From NCBI GenBank assembly GCA_021199655.1, contig JAJQHQ010000103.1, forward strand, positions 1 to 64,000: DNA of 64,000 nt, written 5' to 3'. Below are positions 17,395 to 26,702 of this stretch, one piece after another (position 1 is the first letter of the stretch; each line of letters begins with the position of its first letter). This DNA comes from Lachnospiraceae bacterium (GTDB lineage: Bacteria; Bacillota; Clostridia; Lachnospirales; Lachnospiraceae). The position numbers and the translations under genes are program-made. The notes beneath the pieces are model-generated. The model saw only the letters and a program-made list of their open reading frames with translations, did no database searches and was not told the DNA's origin.

Positions 17395-17421
17395 GTAACT
17401 GTGAAGGAGCTGAACAGTTAC
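17395..17421 (+). repeat. Repeat core upstream of tadA
   Basis: GTAACTGT-GAAGGAGCTGA-ACAGTTAC, 30 nt before the tadA start, preceded by TTTTTAAATGGGTTTTTCCC as in other forward copies. Confidence 0.92.
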
Positions 17422-17451
17422 GAGAAGAAGCGGAGAGGAGAAAAATAAAAA

Positions 17452-18681
17452 ATGGATGAGAAACGATTCACTGCAATACGCAGGAAACTGATGGAGAATC
17501 TGGACGGCTGCGGAGAGCTTCAGGATGATGAGATTTATCAGAACATTGACGACCTGATCCTGGAATCGGGAATGGAGTATTATATCCGGCTTTCAGACAA
17601 AAACGTGCTCCGGCAGGAGCTGTTCAATTCCGTTCGCAGGCTGGATATTTTACAGGAGCTGATCGATGACAATTCCGTTACGGAGATCATGGTGAACGGG
17701 ATGGATGGAATCTATGTGGAGCGGGATGGAAGACTGAGCCGCTGGGATAAATGCTTTTACAAAAAAGAACGGCTGGAGGATATCGCGCAGCAGATCGTCG
17801 GCCGATGCAACCGCATCGTGAATGAATCCGTACCGATTGTCGATGCCAGGCTGGAGAATGGCGCCAGAGTGAATATTGTCATGCCTCCTGTGGCGCTCAA
17901 CGGTCCGGTGATCACGATCCGGCGCTTTCCGGATGAGCCGATCCGTATGGAACAGCTGATTCGCTGGGGAACCATCTCACAGGAAGCCGTGGACTTCCTC
18001 CGGCAGCTGGTGTGCGCCGGATATAATATTTTCATTTCGGGCGGTACCGGGTCCGGTAAGACGACATTTATGAATGCGCTGTCGAATTTTATCCCCAAGG
18101 ATGAGCGGATCATTACGATCGAAGACAATGCGGAGCTGCAGCTGCAGGGCGTACAGAATCTGGTAAGGATGGAAGCGCGCAGCGCGAATGCCGAAGGCGA
18201 AAAGGAGATCACGATCCGTGATCTGATCCGGTCAAGCCTGCGGATGAGGCCGGACCGGATACTGGTCGGCGAGGTAAGAGGCGGCGAGACGATCGATCTT
18301 CTGCAGGCGCTCAATACCGGGCATGACGGTTCGATCAGCACCGGTCATGCCAACAGCCCGCAGGATATGCTTTCCAGACTGGAGACGATGGTGCTGATGG
18401 GCATGGAACTTCCCTTAAGAGCCGTGCGCAGGCAGATCGCATCCGGAATCGATATTCTTGTGCATGTTGGCAGAATGCGGGACAAGACGAGAAAGGTGCT
18501 GCAGATTCTGGAAATTCTGGGCTACGACAGCGAAAAGGATGAGATCCTGACGCAGACGCTCTATGAGTTTGAGGAGGAGAAGGATAAGGAATGCGAAACC
18601 GTGATCGGAAAACTGCAGAAAAAGGGAGAACTGCAAAACCGGCAGAAGCTGGAGCGCGCGGGGGTACGCGCCGGGACATAA
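17452..18681 (+). CDS. tadA: Tad/Flp pilus assembly ATPase (CpaF family)
   Basis: 409 residues of a type II/IV secretion ATPase. It has an N-terminal helical domain, ITEIMVNGMDGIYVERDG-type segment, Walker A GGTGSGKT (197-204), an Asp box near IITIEDNAEL, MRPDRILVGEVRGGE and the His box STGHANSP. It powers assembly of the Flp pilus. GAGAGGAG precedes the ATG. The 239-nt gap to tadZ is filled by repeats, so transcription through it is assumed rather than shown. Confidence 0.95.
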   Translation: MDEKRFTAIRRKLMENLDGCGELQDDEIYQNIDDLILESGMEYYIRLSDKNVLRQELFNSVRRLDILQELIDDNSVTEIMVNGMDGIYVERDGRLSRWDKCFYKKERLEDIAQQIVGRCNRIVNESVPIVDARLENGARVNIVMPPVALNGPVITIRRFPDEPIRMEQLIRWGTISQEAVDFLRQLVCAGYNIFISGGTGSGKTTFMNALSNFIPKDERIITIEDNAELQLQGVQNLVRMEARSANAEGEKEITIRDLIRSSLRMRPDRILVGEVRGGETIDLLQALNTGHDGSISTGHANSPQDMLSRLETMVLMGMELPLRAVRRQIASGIDILVHVGRMRDKTRKVLQILEILGYDSEKDEILTQTLYEFEEEKDKECETVIGKLQKKGELQNRQKLERAGVRAGT

Positions 18682-18773
18682 GAAGGAAAGACTCCGGCGG
18701 GACCGGACGCCGGAATATGGCGCCGCGGGGGATGCCGGCCTATTGTGCCAGAGACCGCCCGGAGTCCGAGCGG

Positions 18774-19511
18774 ATGGACTACTCCGTCTACCGTTTTTCT
18801 ACAAAGGAATATCTGCAGTATCTGGGTTTATATGCTCTGCTGGACGGCTGCGTCAGCTATCTTTTTTTTCGCTCTCTGACCGCGTTCGTTCTGCTGCTGG
18901 CGGGTATGTTTCTGTTTTTCAGAGAGCAGAAGAAGAGACTTTTGGAAAAACGGAAAAAAGAAGTCACGCGGCAGTTTCTGGATGGAATCCAGCTGATGCT
19001 TGCCTCCCTGCAGGCGGGATATTCATCAGAAAATGCTCTGCGTGAAGCGAAAAAGGAGCTTTGCAAAATCTATTCTTCGAAAGCCCTGATCGTACGGGAA
19101 TTTGACTGGATGGATGCACAGATGGGAATGAGCCGGAATCTGGAAGAACTGATGCTGGATTTTGGAAGAAGATCCGGCATACCGGATATCGTGAGCTTTG
19201 CAGAAGTGTTTTTGACAGCGAAGCGTACAGGCGGGGACCTGATCGCGATCATTCAGAATACGGTGTCGTGCATCCGGCAAAAACAGGAGACCCTGCAGGA
19301 GATCGAGACCTGTCTGGCCGGCAAGGCAATGGAGCAGAATATTATGAGCGTGATCCCGATCCTGATCCTGGCCTACATCAGGCTCTCTTCTCCGGGATTT
19401 CTGGATGTGATGTATGAGACGGCGGTCGGAGCGGCGGTGATGGTCATCTGCTTTGTTGTATATTTGCTGGCATATCTCTGGGGACAGAGCATCGTGAGAA
19501 TTGAAGTGTAG
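18774..19511 (+). CDS. tadB: Tad inner-membrane platform protein TadB-like
   Basis: 245 residues from ATG 18774, chosen because GGAG lies 9 nt upstream and MDYSVYRFSTKEYL is a typical start in this family. In-frame ATGs at 18591 and 18717 would add Arg-rich sequence, the former overlapping tadA by 91 nt. There are two N-terminal membrane segments, a GspF/T2SSF domain (LQAGYSSENAL, AKRTGGDLIAIIQNT) and a C-terminal hydrophobic pair. It forms the membrane platform with TadC. Confidence 0.87.
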   Translation: MDYSVYRFSTKEYLQYLGLYALLDGCVSYLFFRSLTAFVLLLAGMFLFFREQKKRLLEKRKKEVTRQFLDGIQLMLASLQAGYSSENALREAKKELCKIYSSKALIVREFDWMDAQMGMSRNLEELMLDFGRRSGIPDIVSFAEVFLTAKRTGGDLIAIIQNTVSCIRQKQETLQEIETCLAGKAMEQNIMSVIPILILAYIRLSSPGFLDVMYETAVGAAVMVICFVVYLLAYLWGQSIVRIEV

Positions 19512-19536
19512 GGATATAGGGATAGCAGCGGCTGAC

Positions 19537-19672
19537 CGGCGGCAGAACGTGGAAGGAAAAGCAAAAAGCCGGCAAAGGCAGATTGTGGCGGGAAAAGCAA
19601 AGAACCGGCGGCAGAACGTGGAAGAAAAAGCAAATAGGCGGCAAAGGCAGAACGTGGCGGGAAAACGGCGGA
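19537..19672 (+). repeat. Degenerate 33-36 bp tandem repeat between tadB and tadC
   Basis: Four units alternate CGGCGGCAGAACGTGGAAG and CGGCAAAGGCAGAACGTGG forms, each followed by a GAAAAGCAAA-type tail. The array occupies almost the whole tadB-tadC gap and is open in the tadC frame, but the tadC start is best placed after it. Confidence 0.8.
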
Positions 19673-19713
19673 TCGGCTGGATTCGGGCGCGAAGACGGAA
19701 AAGGGAGAGACGG

Positions 19714-21150
19714 ATGAAAAAAGACAGAAAAGGCATGGAGCAGCTGGGTGAGTTTCTGGTAGAACAGCTTCGGCTGGATCAGCCGGGAAACGGGAAGCAG
19801 GAGCTGAAAGAAGAACTGACCGCGCTGGCGGTGGGATCCCGTTTTGCGGTGAAGGAATATTATGTCAGAAAGACGGTATTGCTCCTGATGGTTCTGGGTG
19901 CGGGGCTTGCACTGACGGTTGTCTGCTTTTTCACGTTTCGTGCAGGAGGAAGCACCGAACTGACTTCTGTGGCAAGACCAGGTTACGGGGAAGGAGACCG
20001 GACGGAATCCCTGACGGTTCAGGTGGAAAATGAAGACGAGGTACAGGAACTGAACGTCACGGTTCAGGAACGCAGATACACGGAGGAGGAGAAGCAGCAG
20101 ATCCTCAGCCTGGCACTGAAGGAGCTGGAGGAACTTCTTCCCGGCGAAAATGGGTCGCTGGATCATGTGCAGTCCCCTTTGGCGTTTACTGACAGTCTGC
20201 AGGACGGTGCGGTCAGTGTAAGCTGGACGACAGATCCCTACGGAGTGATCGGTGTGGACGGAAGCATTGAATCGGCGGAGTCGGAAGAAGGAACTCTGGT
20301 AGAAATTCAGGCGACGCTGAACTGTGATGGCCTGGAAGCGATATACAGTACTTTTGCAAATGTCTTCCCTCCTGACCGCACGGAAGAAGAACAGCTTCTG
20401 GATGCGATTTATGAGGAAGTGGCGCACGCGGACGATGAAAGCAGCTGCGAGAGTGAGCTTGTGCTGCCGACCTCGGCTGCAGGACAGAAGCTGACCTGGC
20501 TGAAGGAAGAGACCGCGAATCCATATCTTTCGGTACTGGCGATGACACTGATCCTTACGGTCTGCGTTTATCTGCAGATGGATAATCAGGTTCATACAAA
20601 AGCGGAGGAGCGGAAGAAACAGCTGCTGCTGGATTATCCGGATCTGATGTGGAAAATGACCATGCTGCTTGGCGCGGGAATGAGCATCCGGGGCGCTTTT
20701 GTAAGGATTTCGGAGGAGTATATAAGAAGCCGGGAGAGTGCAGTCCCGGCAGGACAGACAAAAGCGCCCGGCAGAGCCGGAACGGTAAAAGCGGCAGGGC
20801 AGCGCGGGAAAAAAGAGACGCAGCCAAGATATGTATATGAAGAGGTCGTGCGTACCTGCCTGGAGATGCAAAGCGGAGTCGGCGAGGCGCAGGCATATGA
20901 ACGATTTGGAAAGCGCTGTCAGCTGCCGGAATACATTCGGCTCGGATCTGTGCTTTCACAGAATCTGCGGAAGGGAGCGAAAGGACTTACCGCCCTGCTG
21001 GAGCAGGAAGCGGAATCGTCCCTGAATGAACGAAAGAATCACGCGAGAAAAATTGGAGAACAGGCAGGGACAAAGCTGCTTCTTCCGATGATCCTGATGC
21101 TGGGGATTGTCCTGACTGTCCTGATGGTGCCGGCATTTTTATCTTTTTGA
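19714..21150 (+). CDS. tadC: Tad platform protein TadC-like with large insertion
   Basis: 478 residues from ATG 19714, preceded by AAGGGAGAGA. One membrane segment is near residues 50-70 (LLLMVLGAGLALTVVCFF), followed by a roughly 225-residue hydrophilic, acidic, presumably extracytoplasmic region unusual for TadC. A second membrane segment (LSVLAMTLILTVCVYL), a cytoplasmic T2SSF-like part (DYPDLMWKMTMLLGAGMSIRGAF) and a C-terminal membrane helix follow. Position after tadB supports a platform role. Confidence 0.8.
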   Translation: MKKDRKGMEQLGEFLVEQLRLDQPGNGKQELKEELTALAVGSRFAVKEYYVRKTVLLLMVLGAGLALTVVCFFTFRAGGSTELTSVARPGYGEGDRTESLTVQVENEDEVQELNVTVQERRYTEEEKQQILSLALKELEELLPGENGSLDHVQSPLAFTDSLQDGAVSVSWTTDPYGVIGVDGSIESAESEEGTLVEIQATLNCDGLEAIYSTFANVFPPDRTEEEQLLDAIYEEVAHADDESSCESELVLPTSAAGQKLTWLKEETANPYLSVLAMTLILTVCVYLQMDNQVHTKAEERKKQLLLDYPDLMWKMTMLLGAGMSIRGAFVRISEEYIRSRESAVPAGQTKAPGRAGTVKAAGQRGKKETQPRYVYEEVVRTCLEMQSGVGEAQAYERFGKRCQLPEYIRLGSVLSQNLRKGAKGLTALLEQEAESSLNERKNHARKIGEQAGTKLLLPMILMLGIVLTVLMVPAFLSF

Positions 21151-21191
21151 TCCGCTGCTGTGAAGATGCAGAACTGTTATGAGTAACCATG

Positions 21192-21259
21192 GTAACTGTA
21201 AAGATATGGAACGGCTATGAACCTTTTCCTTCGTGACTGTGAAGGTAAGGAACAGTTAC
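21192..21259 (+). repeat. Tandem pair of repeat cores upstream of flp
   Basis: A degenerate core (21192-21218) is followed by a good one, GTGACTGT-GAAGGTAAGGA-ACAGTTAC (21233-21259), which ends 38 nt before the flp ATG. Both are in forward orientation. Confidence 0.85.
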
Positions 21260-21297
21260 GAACGATGTTGTTTATGGGATGTCGGAAGGAGGAAACT

Positions 21298-21465
21298 ATG
21301 GAACATATCAAAACTTTTCTACAGGAAGAAGATGGGGTTGGAGTCGTGGAGATCATCCTGATCCTTGTCGTGCTGATCAGTCTGGTACTGATCTTTAAGG
21401 AACAGCTTACAAGCATCGTCAATACGATTTTCAGTAAGATCACAAGCCAGAGCAACAGTATATAA
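21298..21465 (+). CDS. flp: Flp-type pilin subunit
   Basis: 55 residues. An acidic leader EEDG is followed by VGVVEIILILVVLISLVLIF. Cleavage after Gly would place Glu at position +5 of the mature pilin, as in type IVb/Flp pilins. AAGGAGGA precedes the ATG. It is the probable major pilin of the Tad locus and substrate of the A24 peptidases. The short Ser/Asn-rich C-terminus fits the small Flp class. Confidence 0.88.
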   Translation: MEHIKTFLQEEDGVGVVEIILILVVLISLVLIFKEQLTSIVNTIFSKITSQSNSI

Positions 21466-21491
21466 AAAACAGAGAAAGAAGGCAGGAAAGA

Positions 21492-23123
21492 ATGCGGGCG
21501 GGAAATGCTATGAAAAATCGGAAAACAAACCGGTTGAAAAAACAGACCTGGGAACGTCTAAAAAAACAAAGAAAATCTCCGGTACAAAGCCGGGGGCTCC
21601 GGTACAAAGAAGCCGGTGAATTAAAGGGATCAATCACCGTTTTCCTGAGTCTGGCCTGCATTTTGTTTCTGGCTCTGATCTGCGCGGTGACGGAATCCGC
21701 GAGAGTACAGGGGGCGAAGGCACAGTCGGCGAACATTACGGGCATGGGAACCTTTTCTCTGCTGAGTGAGTTTGAGACAAAGCTGCTGGAAAAATATGAG
21801 ATTTTTGCCCTGGACGGAGCGTCCGGGGGCAGCTTTCAGATTCAGACGGTCAACAGCAGGTTTGAGGAATTTATCTCACAGAATGTCAACCCCAAAGACG
21901 GTCTTCTTAAGTCGCTTGCCTTTGACCCCTGGAATCTGGAGGTGGAAAGTACGGAAATCACGGGCTATGCGCTGCTGACGGATAACAAAGGGGAGGCCTT
22001 TTATCAGCAGGCGGTGTCCTATATGAAATCGAACATTGGCGTGATCGCGCTGGAGGAACTTTTAAATCTTGCAAACAGTGTAGATGAGATTGAGGAGAAA
22101 CAGGATGCATATGAAGAGGATCAGAACAACAGTAATGAGCAGCTGTCCGACCTGGAGGACGAAAAACAGGAGCGGCTTATCGAATTGGAATCCGAGATGC
22201 CGGAATCCCTGGAGGAGTCAGCAGCTCTTGCAGAGACAACAGGAAATCCGCTTACCGAGATCGCAAAGCTTCAAAAGAAGAGCACGCTGGAAATTGTGAC
22301 CTGGGATAAGACGGTTTCCGCAAAAAGCGTTACAAGAAGCAGCCTGCCGTCAAAAAGCAGCCTGCGGAAAGGAAGCCTGACGATCGAGAGTGAACACAGC
22401 GGCCTGATTTCCAATGTGCTGTTCCGGGAGTATCTGGTGCGGTATTTTGAGAACTATTTAAGCGAAAGTTCTGAGGCAGACCTGAATTATCATCTGGAAT
22501 ACATACTCGGAGGAAAATTAAGCGATGAAAAAAATCTGCAGTATGTGGTAAACCGCCTGCTTTTGATCCGTGAGGGAATGAATTATGCTTTCTGTACGGG
22601 GAGTACATCGATGAATACGCAGGCGGGAACACTGGCGACTGCTCTGACCGGATTTCTCGGTATTCCGGCGCTGACCGCGGCGACAAAGCATGCGATCCTT
22701 CTGGCCTGGGCCTATGGGGAAAGCCTGGTTGACGTCCGGATCCTGCTGGACGGAGGCAAAGTACCTCTGAAGAAGAATGAGAGCAGCTGGTCTCTGACGC
22801 TGGAGAATCTGGGACGTGTGACAGAGGTGCTGCAGGAGGGAGCCAAAGGCAAAGAAGAGGGACTTTCCTATCAGGATTATCTCCGGATCCTGCTTAATAT
22901 GGGTTCTTTGCAGAACCAGAAGATGCGGGCGCTGGATCTGGTGCAGATGCTGATGAGCAGAGAGGACGGGATGAGCAATTTTCAGGTGCAGAACTGCATT
23001 GTGGCAGTGGCGACCCGTGTGACGTATCGGTGCGCTCCGGTGTTTTTAGGTCTGCCGGAGGCGGTGATGGGACTTACGGGGGCCGATGCGACGTTTACGC
23101 AGACGGCGAGCATGGCTTATTAG
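21492..23123 (+). CDS. DUF5702-type TadE/G-like membrane protein
   Basis: 543 residues. A basic N-terminus leads to the membrane segment GSITVFLSLACILFLALICAV followed by TESARVQGAKAQ, the signature of DUF5702 proteins that replace TadE/TadG minor pilins in Lachnospiraceae Tad loci. The rest is a long extracytoplasmic region with a coiled-coil-like acidic stretch (about 190-235). Probably a pilus-associated surface or assembly component. AGGAAAG precedes the ATG, 26 nt after flp. Confidence 0.85.
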   Translation: MRAGNAMKNRKTNRLKKQTWERLKKQRKSPVQSRGLRYKEAGELKGSITVFLSLACILFLALICAVTESARVQGAKAQSANITGMGTFSLLSEFETKLLEKYEIFALDGASGGSFQIQTVNSRFEEFISQNVNPKDGLLKSLAFDPWNLEVESTEITGYALLTDNKGEAFYQQAVSYMKSNIGVIALEELLNLANSVDEIEEKQDAYEEDQNNSNEQLSDLEDEKQERLIELESEMPESLEESAALAETTGNPLTEIAKLQKKSTLEIVTWDKTVSAKSVTRSSLPSKSSLRKGSLTIESEHSGLISNVLFREYLVRYFENYLSESSEADLNYHLEYILGGKLSDEKNLQYVVNRLLLIREGMNYAFCTGSTSMNTQAGTLATALTGFLGIPALTAATKHAILLAWAYGESLVDVRILLDGGKVPLKKNESSWSLTLENLGRVTEVLQEGAKGKEEGLSYQDYLRILLNMGSLQNQKMRALDLVQMLMSREDGMSNFQVQNCIVAVATRVTYRCAPVFLGLPEAVMGLTGADATFTQTASMAY

Positions 23124-23145
23124 ACAGAGAGCGGGGTGAAGAAGA

Positions 23146-24084
23146 GTGCTTTTGTATCAGGAATGCAGGTTTTTCTTTTTAATAAGAAAAATGTTTTCAG
23201 CAATACGGGATTTGCATAAACACAAAAATATTCACAAAAACGTGAAAATATTAAGAAAGGAAGGAAGCTTCTTCGGACCGATATGTTTACAGGATGCAAA
23301 AACACTCCTTTTTGCCCCGATGCGGGCCTCGCTTACCGTGGAAGCGGCACTGGTGCTCCCCCTGTTTTTGTTCTGCATGATCGCGGCCCTGCAGTATTGC
23401 AGGGCAATGGAGACGGCAGTTCAGTTTGGAACAGCCTTATCTGAGACCGGAAAGGAGCTTGCGGCGGCAGCCTACGTAACGACCTGGACCGGTGAGACCG
23501 GGACAGAGGCTTCTCTGGCGGCTTCCGCACTTTCACTGGTATATGCGCAAAGTGCTGTGACCGGAAAGGTCAACGACACTTCTGCAGTAAAAAATGTAAA
23601 CATGGCACTTTCTTCTCTGATGGGAGAGGATGAAATGATCGACCTGGTGCTGACGTATCAGATTCAGTCGCCGGTTTCCGCGGTAAGTCTGCCCGGCAGC
23701 TTTTTCATTCAGCGCGCAAGTGTGCGCGCATGGGTTGGGCGCCAGGAAGAGCCTGCGGATGGAGAAGGGGAGACCGAGGAGGAGGATCCGTATGTTTATG
23801 TAACAGAGACAGGAACGGTGTATCATCTGGATGCGGATTGCAGTTACCTGAAGCTTTCAGTTTTTACGATTGCGGCTGATACGCTTTCCTCGCTGCGAAA
23901 CGAGAGCGGCGGAAAATATTATGCCTGTGAATTGTGCGGGGCGGATGCGGGCGCGATCGTGTACGCGACGATGGACGGGACCCGTTATCACAGCACACTT
24001 TCCTGCAGCGCACTGAAACGGACGGTTACACAGGTAAAACTATCGGAAGTCGGCGACAGGCACGCATGTTCAAGGTGCGGCTGA
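23146..24084 (+). CDS. TadE-like pseudopilin with paired Cys motifs
   Basis: 312 residues from GTG 23146; ATG 23191 is an alternative and the start is uncertain. The TadE signature RASLTVEAALVLPLFLFCMI begins near residue 60. After an acidic linker the C-terminal 100 residues hold two copies of a motif in which Y-H-x-x-x-x-C is followed about 35 residues later by a CxxCG pair (YHLDADC/CELCG and YHSTLSC/CSRCG). This looks like a duplicated metal-binding or disulfide domain outside the cell. It is a minor pilin-like component by position. Confidence 0.8.
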   Translation: MLLYQECRFFFLIRKMFSAIRDLHKHKNIHKNVKILRKEGSFFGPICLQDAKTLLFAPMRASLTVEAALVLPLFLFCMIAALQYCRAMETAVQFGTALSETGKELAAAAYVTTWTGETGTEASLAASALSLVYAQSAVTGKVNDTSAVKNVNMALSSLMGEDEMIDLVLTYQIQSPVSAVSLPGSFFIQRASVRAWVGRQEEPADGEGETEEEDPYVYVTETGTVYHLDADCSYLKLSVFTIAADTLSSLRNESGGKYYACELCGADAGAIVYATMDGTRYHSTLSCSALKRTVTQVKLSEVGDRHACSRCG

Positions 24085-24205
24085 GAATGAAAAAAGTTTG
24101 CGGCAATCCGGACCGGATGCGTTCCGGGGTGCGGCTGAGAAAGGAAAAAGGATTGCGGCGATCCGGACCGGATGCGTTCCGGGATACCGCTGAGAAAGGG
24201 AAAAA
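24074..24205 (+). repeat. About 55-bp tandem repeat between tad genes
   Basis: Two and a half units of GGTGCGGCTGAGAAxG, an A-rich block, GCGGCxATCCGGACCGGATG and CGTTCCGGG. The array starts at the end of the TadE-like gene and runs to the start codon of the next. Confidence 0.85.
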
Positions 24206-24631
24206 ATGACTCAATATATTATGACATGTGTGGTGCTTGCGATCTGTACCTATACGGATATCCGCTGGAGAAAGATCTATAAAAGAGTGATCGCGGCGCA
24301 TCTGGTCCTGGCATTGGTCATCCATCTGGCTTTGCGGGACACTGCGCTCGGGTCGGTACTGATGGGGCTGGTTCCCGGTATCGGCTGCCTGCTGATGTCA
24401 GCCGGGACGCATGAGGCGATGGGATATGGAGATGCTTTTCTGATTCTGTCGTGCGGTTTTTCGCTGGGATCAGAACGGGTGTTGGCAGTCATGTTCACTG
24501 CGTTTTTCTGTGTGGGCGTCTGGGCATTCTGGCTGATCTGTTTTCGGAAAGGGAAGAAAAAAGCGGGAATTCCGTTTTCCCCTTTTTTGCTGGCGGGCGC
24601 GGTCGTGCAGGGACTGGGGGTGCTGCTGTGA
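24206..24631 (+). CDS. Second A24 prepilin peptidase-like protein
   Basis: 141 residues, mostly membrane helices. CTYTDIRWRKI (N-terminal Asp) and GYGDAFL (about residue 74) give the two A24 aspartates. It lacks a methylase domain, like TadV. Two prepilin peptidases in one Tad locus could divide the work between Flp and the TadE-like proteins. Its stop overlaps the next ATG (TGATG), implying translational coupling. Confidence 0.82.
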   Translation: MTQYIMTCVVLAICTYTDIRWRKIYKRVIAAHLVLALVIHLALRDTALGSVLMGLVPGIGCLLMSAGTHEAMGYGDAFLILSCGFSLGSERVLAVMFTAFFCVGVWAFWLICFRKGKKKAGIPFSPFLLAGAVVQGLGVLL

Positions 24632-25164
24632 TGGAGTGCTATGATACAGGAACGGATAAAACAGAAACGGATGAAACTGAAACAGCCGAAACAGGTATGG
24701 CCGAACCAGACAGGTCTGGCCCGTCTTTCTGGCGTGGAAGCTATACGGTAGAGGCGGCGGCAGTCGTATCCATTACGATCCTGGTGCTGGCAGCGCTGCT
24801 GATCGCGACCTTTTATGTACATGACCGGGCAGTATTTCAGAGCATTGCCTGTGAATGCGCCGCGCTTGGAAGCAATTATTGCACGGACAGCGAAAGGACT
24901 TCCGCAGCTGCATCGGCAAAGGATGAGATCAGTGCGTCAAGGTTTTTAGGGAGCAGGGATGTCTCCGGGAGTGCCACTGTGGGGGAGGAGAAGGCGGAAT
25001 CCGCATGGAGTGCCGTTTATCCTGTGCCCGGGTTCGCAATGAGCTATTTTACGAATAATGTGCTGACCATACAGACCTCGTGGGACAGTCAGATCGTGCA
25101 GCCTGCTGATACGATACGGCTGATCCGCGGAGCGGGAAAACTGCTTAGCGAAGGAGACGATTGA
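24631..25164 (+). CDS. TadE-like pseudopilin 2
   Basis: 177 residues starting at the ATG that overlaps the previous stop. A hydrophilic Thr/Glu-rich N-terminus of about 35 residues precedes GSYTVEAAAVVSITILVLAALLI, the TadE-type pilin helix with its conserved Glu. The remaining ectodomain has two Cys (CECAA, NYC). Probably a minor pilin. It is one base from the next gene's GTG start, so the locus is tightly packed here. Confidence 0.8.
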   Translation: MECYDTGTDKTETDETETAETGMAEPDRSGPSFWRGSYTVEAAAVVSITILVLAALLIATFYVHDRAVFQSIACECAALGSNYCTDSERTSAAASAKDEISASRFLGSRDVSGSATVGEEKAESAWSAVYPVPGFAMSYFTNNVLTIQTSWDSQIVQPADTIRLIRGAGKLLSEGDD

Positions 25165-25165
25165 G

Positions 25166-26692
25166 GTGAAAACGGAATATAAAAGAGATCTTCAGAATAA
25201 TTATCTGATTCTGGAAGCACCGGATGTGGAGGCGGAAGAGAACTATGGCCTGCGGATGGCAGAGCAGAATCAGGTGAAAGGCCTTCTTCCCATGCATGAG
25301 TCCCGAAAGGATGGGAAACTCTATCTGCATTATGAGATTACCTCAAAGCAGACGCTTGAGAATGTCTATGAAAAAAAGCTGATGGGCTATCAGGATATTC
25401 TGTCCGTTTTGTCAGATATTCGCGATACGCTTGAAACCATGAGAAAATATCTGCTCTCTCCGCAGATGCTTCTCTTTGCGCCTGAGATGATCTTTATGCA
25501 GCCGGAGCGGAAAAGTCTGCTGCTTTGCTATTATGCGAAAGAAAATGAGTGCCCGATCCGGATGCTTGCTGAATTTATTCTGAAACGGCTTGATCACCGT
25601 GACAGGCAGGCGGTAGCGCTGGGATACGGTTTTTTCGAGCGGGCATCCGGCGAAAATTTCAGCCTGACAGAATCTCTGAAAGAGATTTTAACAACCTTTG
25701 GAGACACAGAACGGTCACCGCGCCCGGATGCTCCGGATAACGCTTTTGAACAAAATCCGGGAAAAAAGGTTTCTGCGGGATACCGTGAAAAGGCGGATTC
25801 CGGGCGAGACTACGGAACCGATTTTTTGCAGAAAGAATGTGCGCCGCCTTATTATGGTACGAATGGACATTCGAGGGCATATGGGGAGACATCCGGGAAT
25901 ACAGTTCATGATGCGTTTCAGGGTACATTTCAGGATACGGTCAGCCAAAAGGGACGATATGATCCGCCGAAAGACGAGGCTTACCAGACAAATGCGCAGG
26001 AGGAGCCATATGTGATCCATCGGGAGCGGAGCAGGAAAAAAGGAAAGGGAGAACCGCTGACGGACCGCATTTTCTCAAGGATCCATCCTGCCGTCCTGCT
26101 GAGCTTTCTGGCACTGACGGTTGTGATGGAAGTCCTGATCCTGTGCAGGGCGATCAGCCTGACGGAAGGCGGAGGATGCTTTTTTCTGATATTGTCAGTC
26201 GAAATTCTGGTCAACCGCCGGATTTTTCATAAAAAGACGGAGAAACCGGTGGAATGGGAAACGGAAGAGGAAAATGAAGAATACCGGAGGCTGATGCAGG
26301 AAGTCTATCCGGCCGGGACGGAGGGGACGGAACCGGAGCCGATTGAGGAGACACGCTGCCTGATTCCGAAAGAGGAAGATCATTCTCTTCGACTGATTTG
26401 TTGTTTAGAGACTGGGGAAAAAGAGAAATATCCGGAGATTCGCCCGGGAATTCAGCCGCTTTATATTGGAAAAATAAGAGGGGAAGCGGATGTGCTCCTG
26501 AATGTCTCAACCGTGAGCCGCATGCATGCGCGCATTCAGATGCGGCAAAATCAGTGCTTCCTGAAAGACATGAACAGCAAAAACGGTACCTTTTTGAACG
26601 GAAGGCGGATGGAACCGCAGGAGGAATGCGAGATAAAAGAGGATGACGTGGTGGCTTTTGCACAGGTGACGTATCGGGTAGTGAACGTGTAA
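25166..26692 (+). CDS. DUF6382/FHA domain protein of Tad locus
   Basis: 508 residues from GTG 25166. The N-terminal 175 residues match the DUF6382-type domain seen at the end of Firmicutes Tad loci. A variable low-complexity middle (about 180-295), a pair of membrane helices (about 305-350) and a C-terminal FHA domain follow (YIGKIRGEADVLL, VSRMHARI, DMNSKNGTFLNG). FHA domains bind phosphothreonine, so the protein may link pilus assembly to Ser/Thr kinase signalling. Last gene of the locus. Confidence 0.82.
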   Translation: MKTEYKRDLQNNYLILEAPDVEAEENYGLRMAEQNQVKGLLPMHESRKDGKLYLHYEITSKQTLENVYEKKLMGYQDILSVLSDIRDTLETMRKYLLSPQMLLFAPEMIFMQPERKSLLLCYYAKENECPIRMLAEFILKRLDHRDRQAVALGYGFFERASGENFSLTESLKEILTTFGDTERSPRPDAPDNAFEQNPGKKVSAGYREKADSGRDYGTDFLQKECAPPYYGTNGHSRAYGETSGNTVHDAFQGTFQDTVSQKGRYDPPKDEAYQTNAQEEPYVIHRERSRKKGKGEPLTDRIFSRIHPAVLLSFLALTVVMEVLILCRAISLTEGGGCFFLILSVEILVNRRIFHKKTEKPVEWETEEENEEYRRLMQEVYPAGTEGTEPEPIEETRCLIPKEEDHSLRLICCLETGEKEKYPEIRPGIQPLYIGKIRGEADVLLNVSTVSRMHARIQMRQNQCFLKDMNSKNGTFLNGRRMEPQEECEIKEDDVVAFAQVTYRVVNV

Positions 26693-26702
26693 GACAGGAA
26701 CG

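Noticed and set aside
19444-20871. 475-codon minus-strand frame across tadC
   Set aside because: Runs through the tandem repeat and two real genes; low-complexity Arg/Phe/Pro composition.
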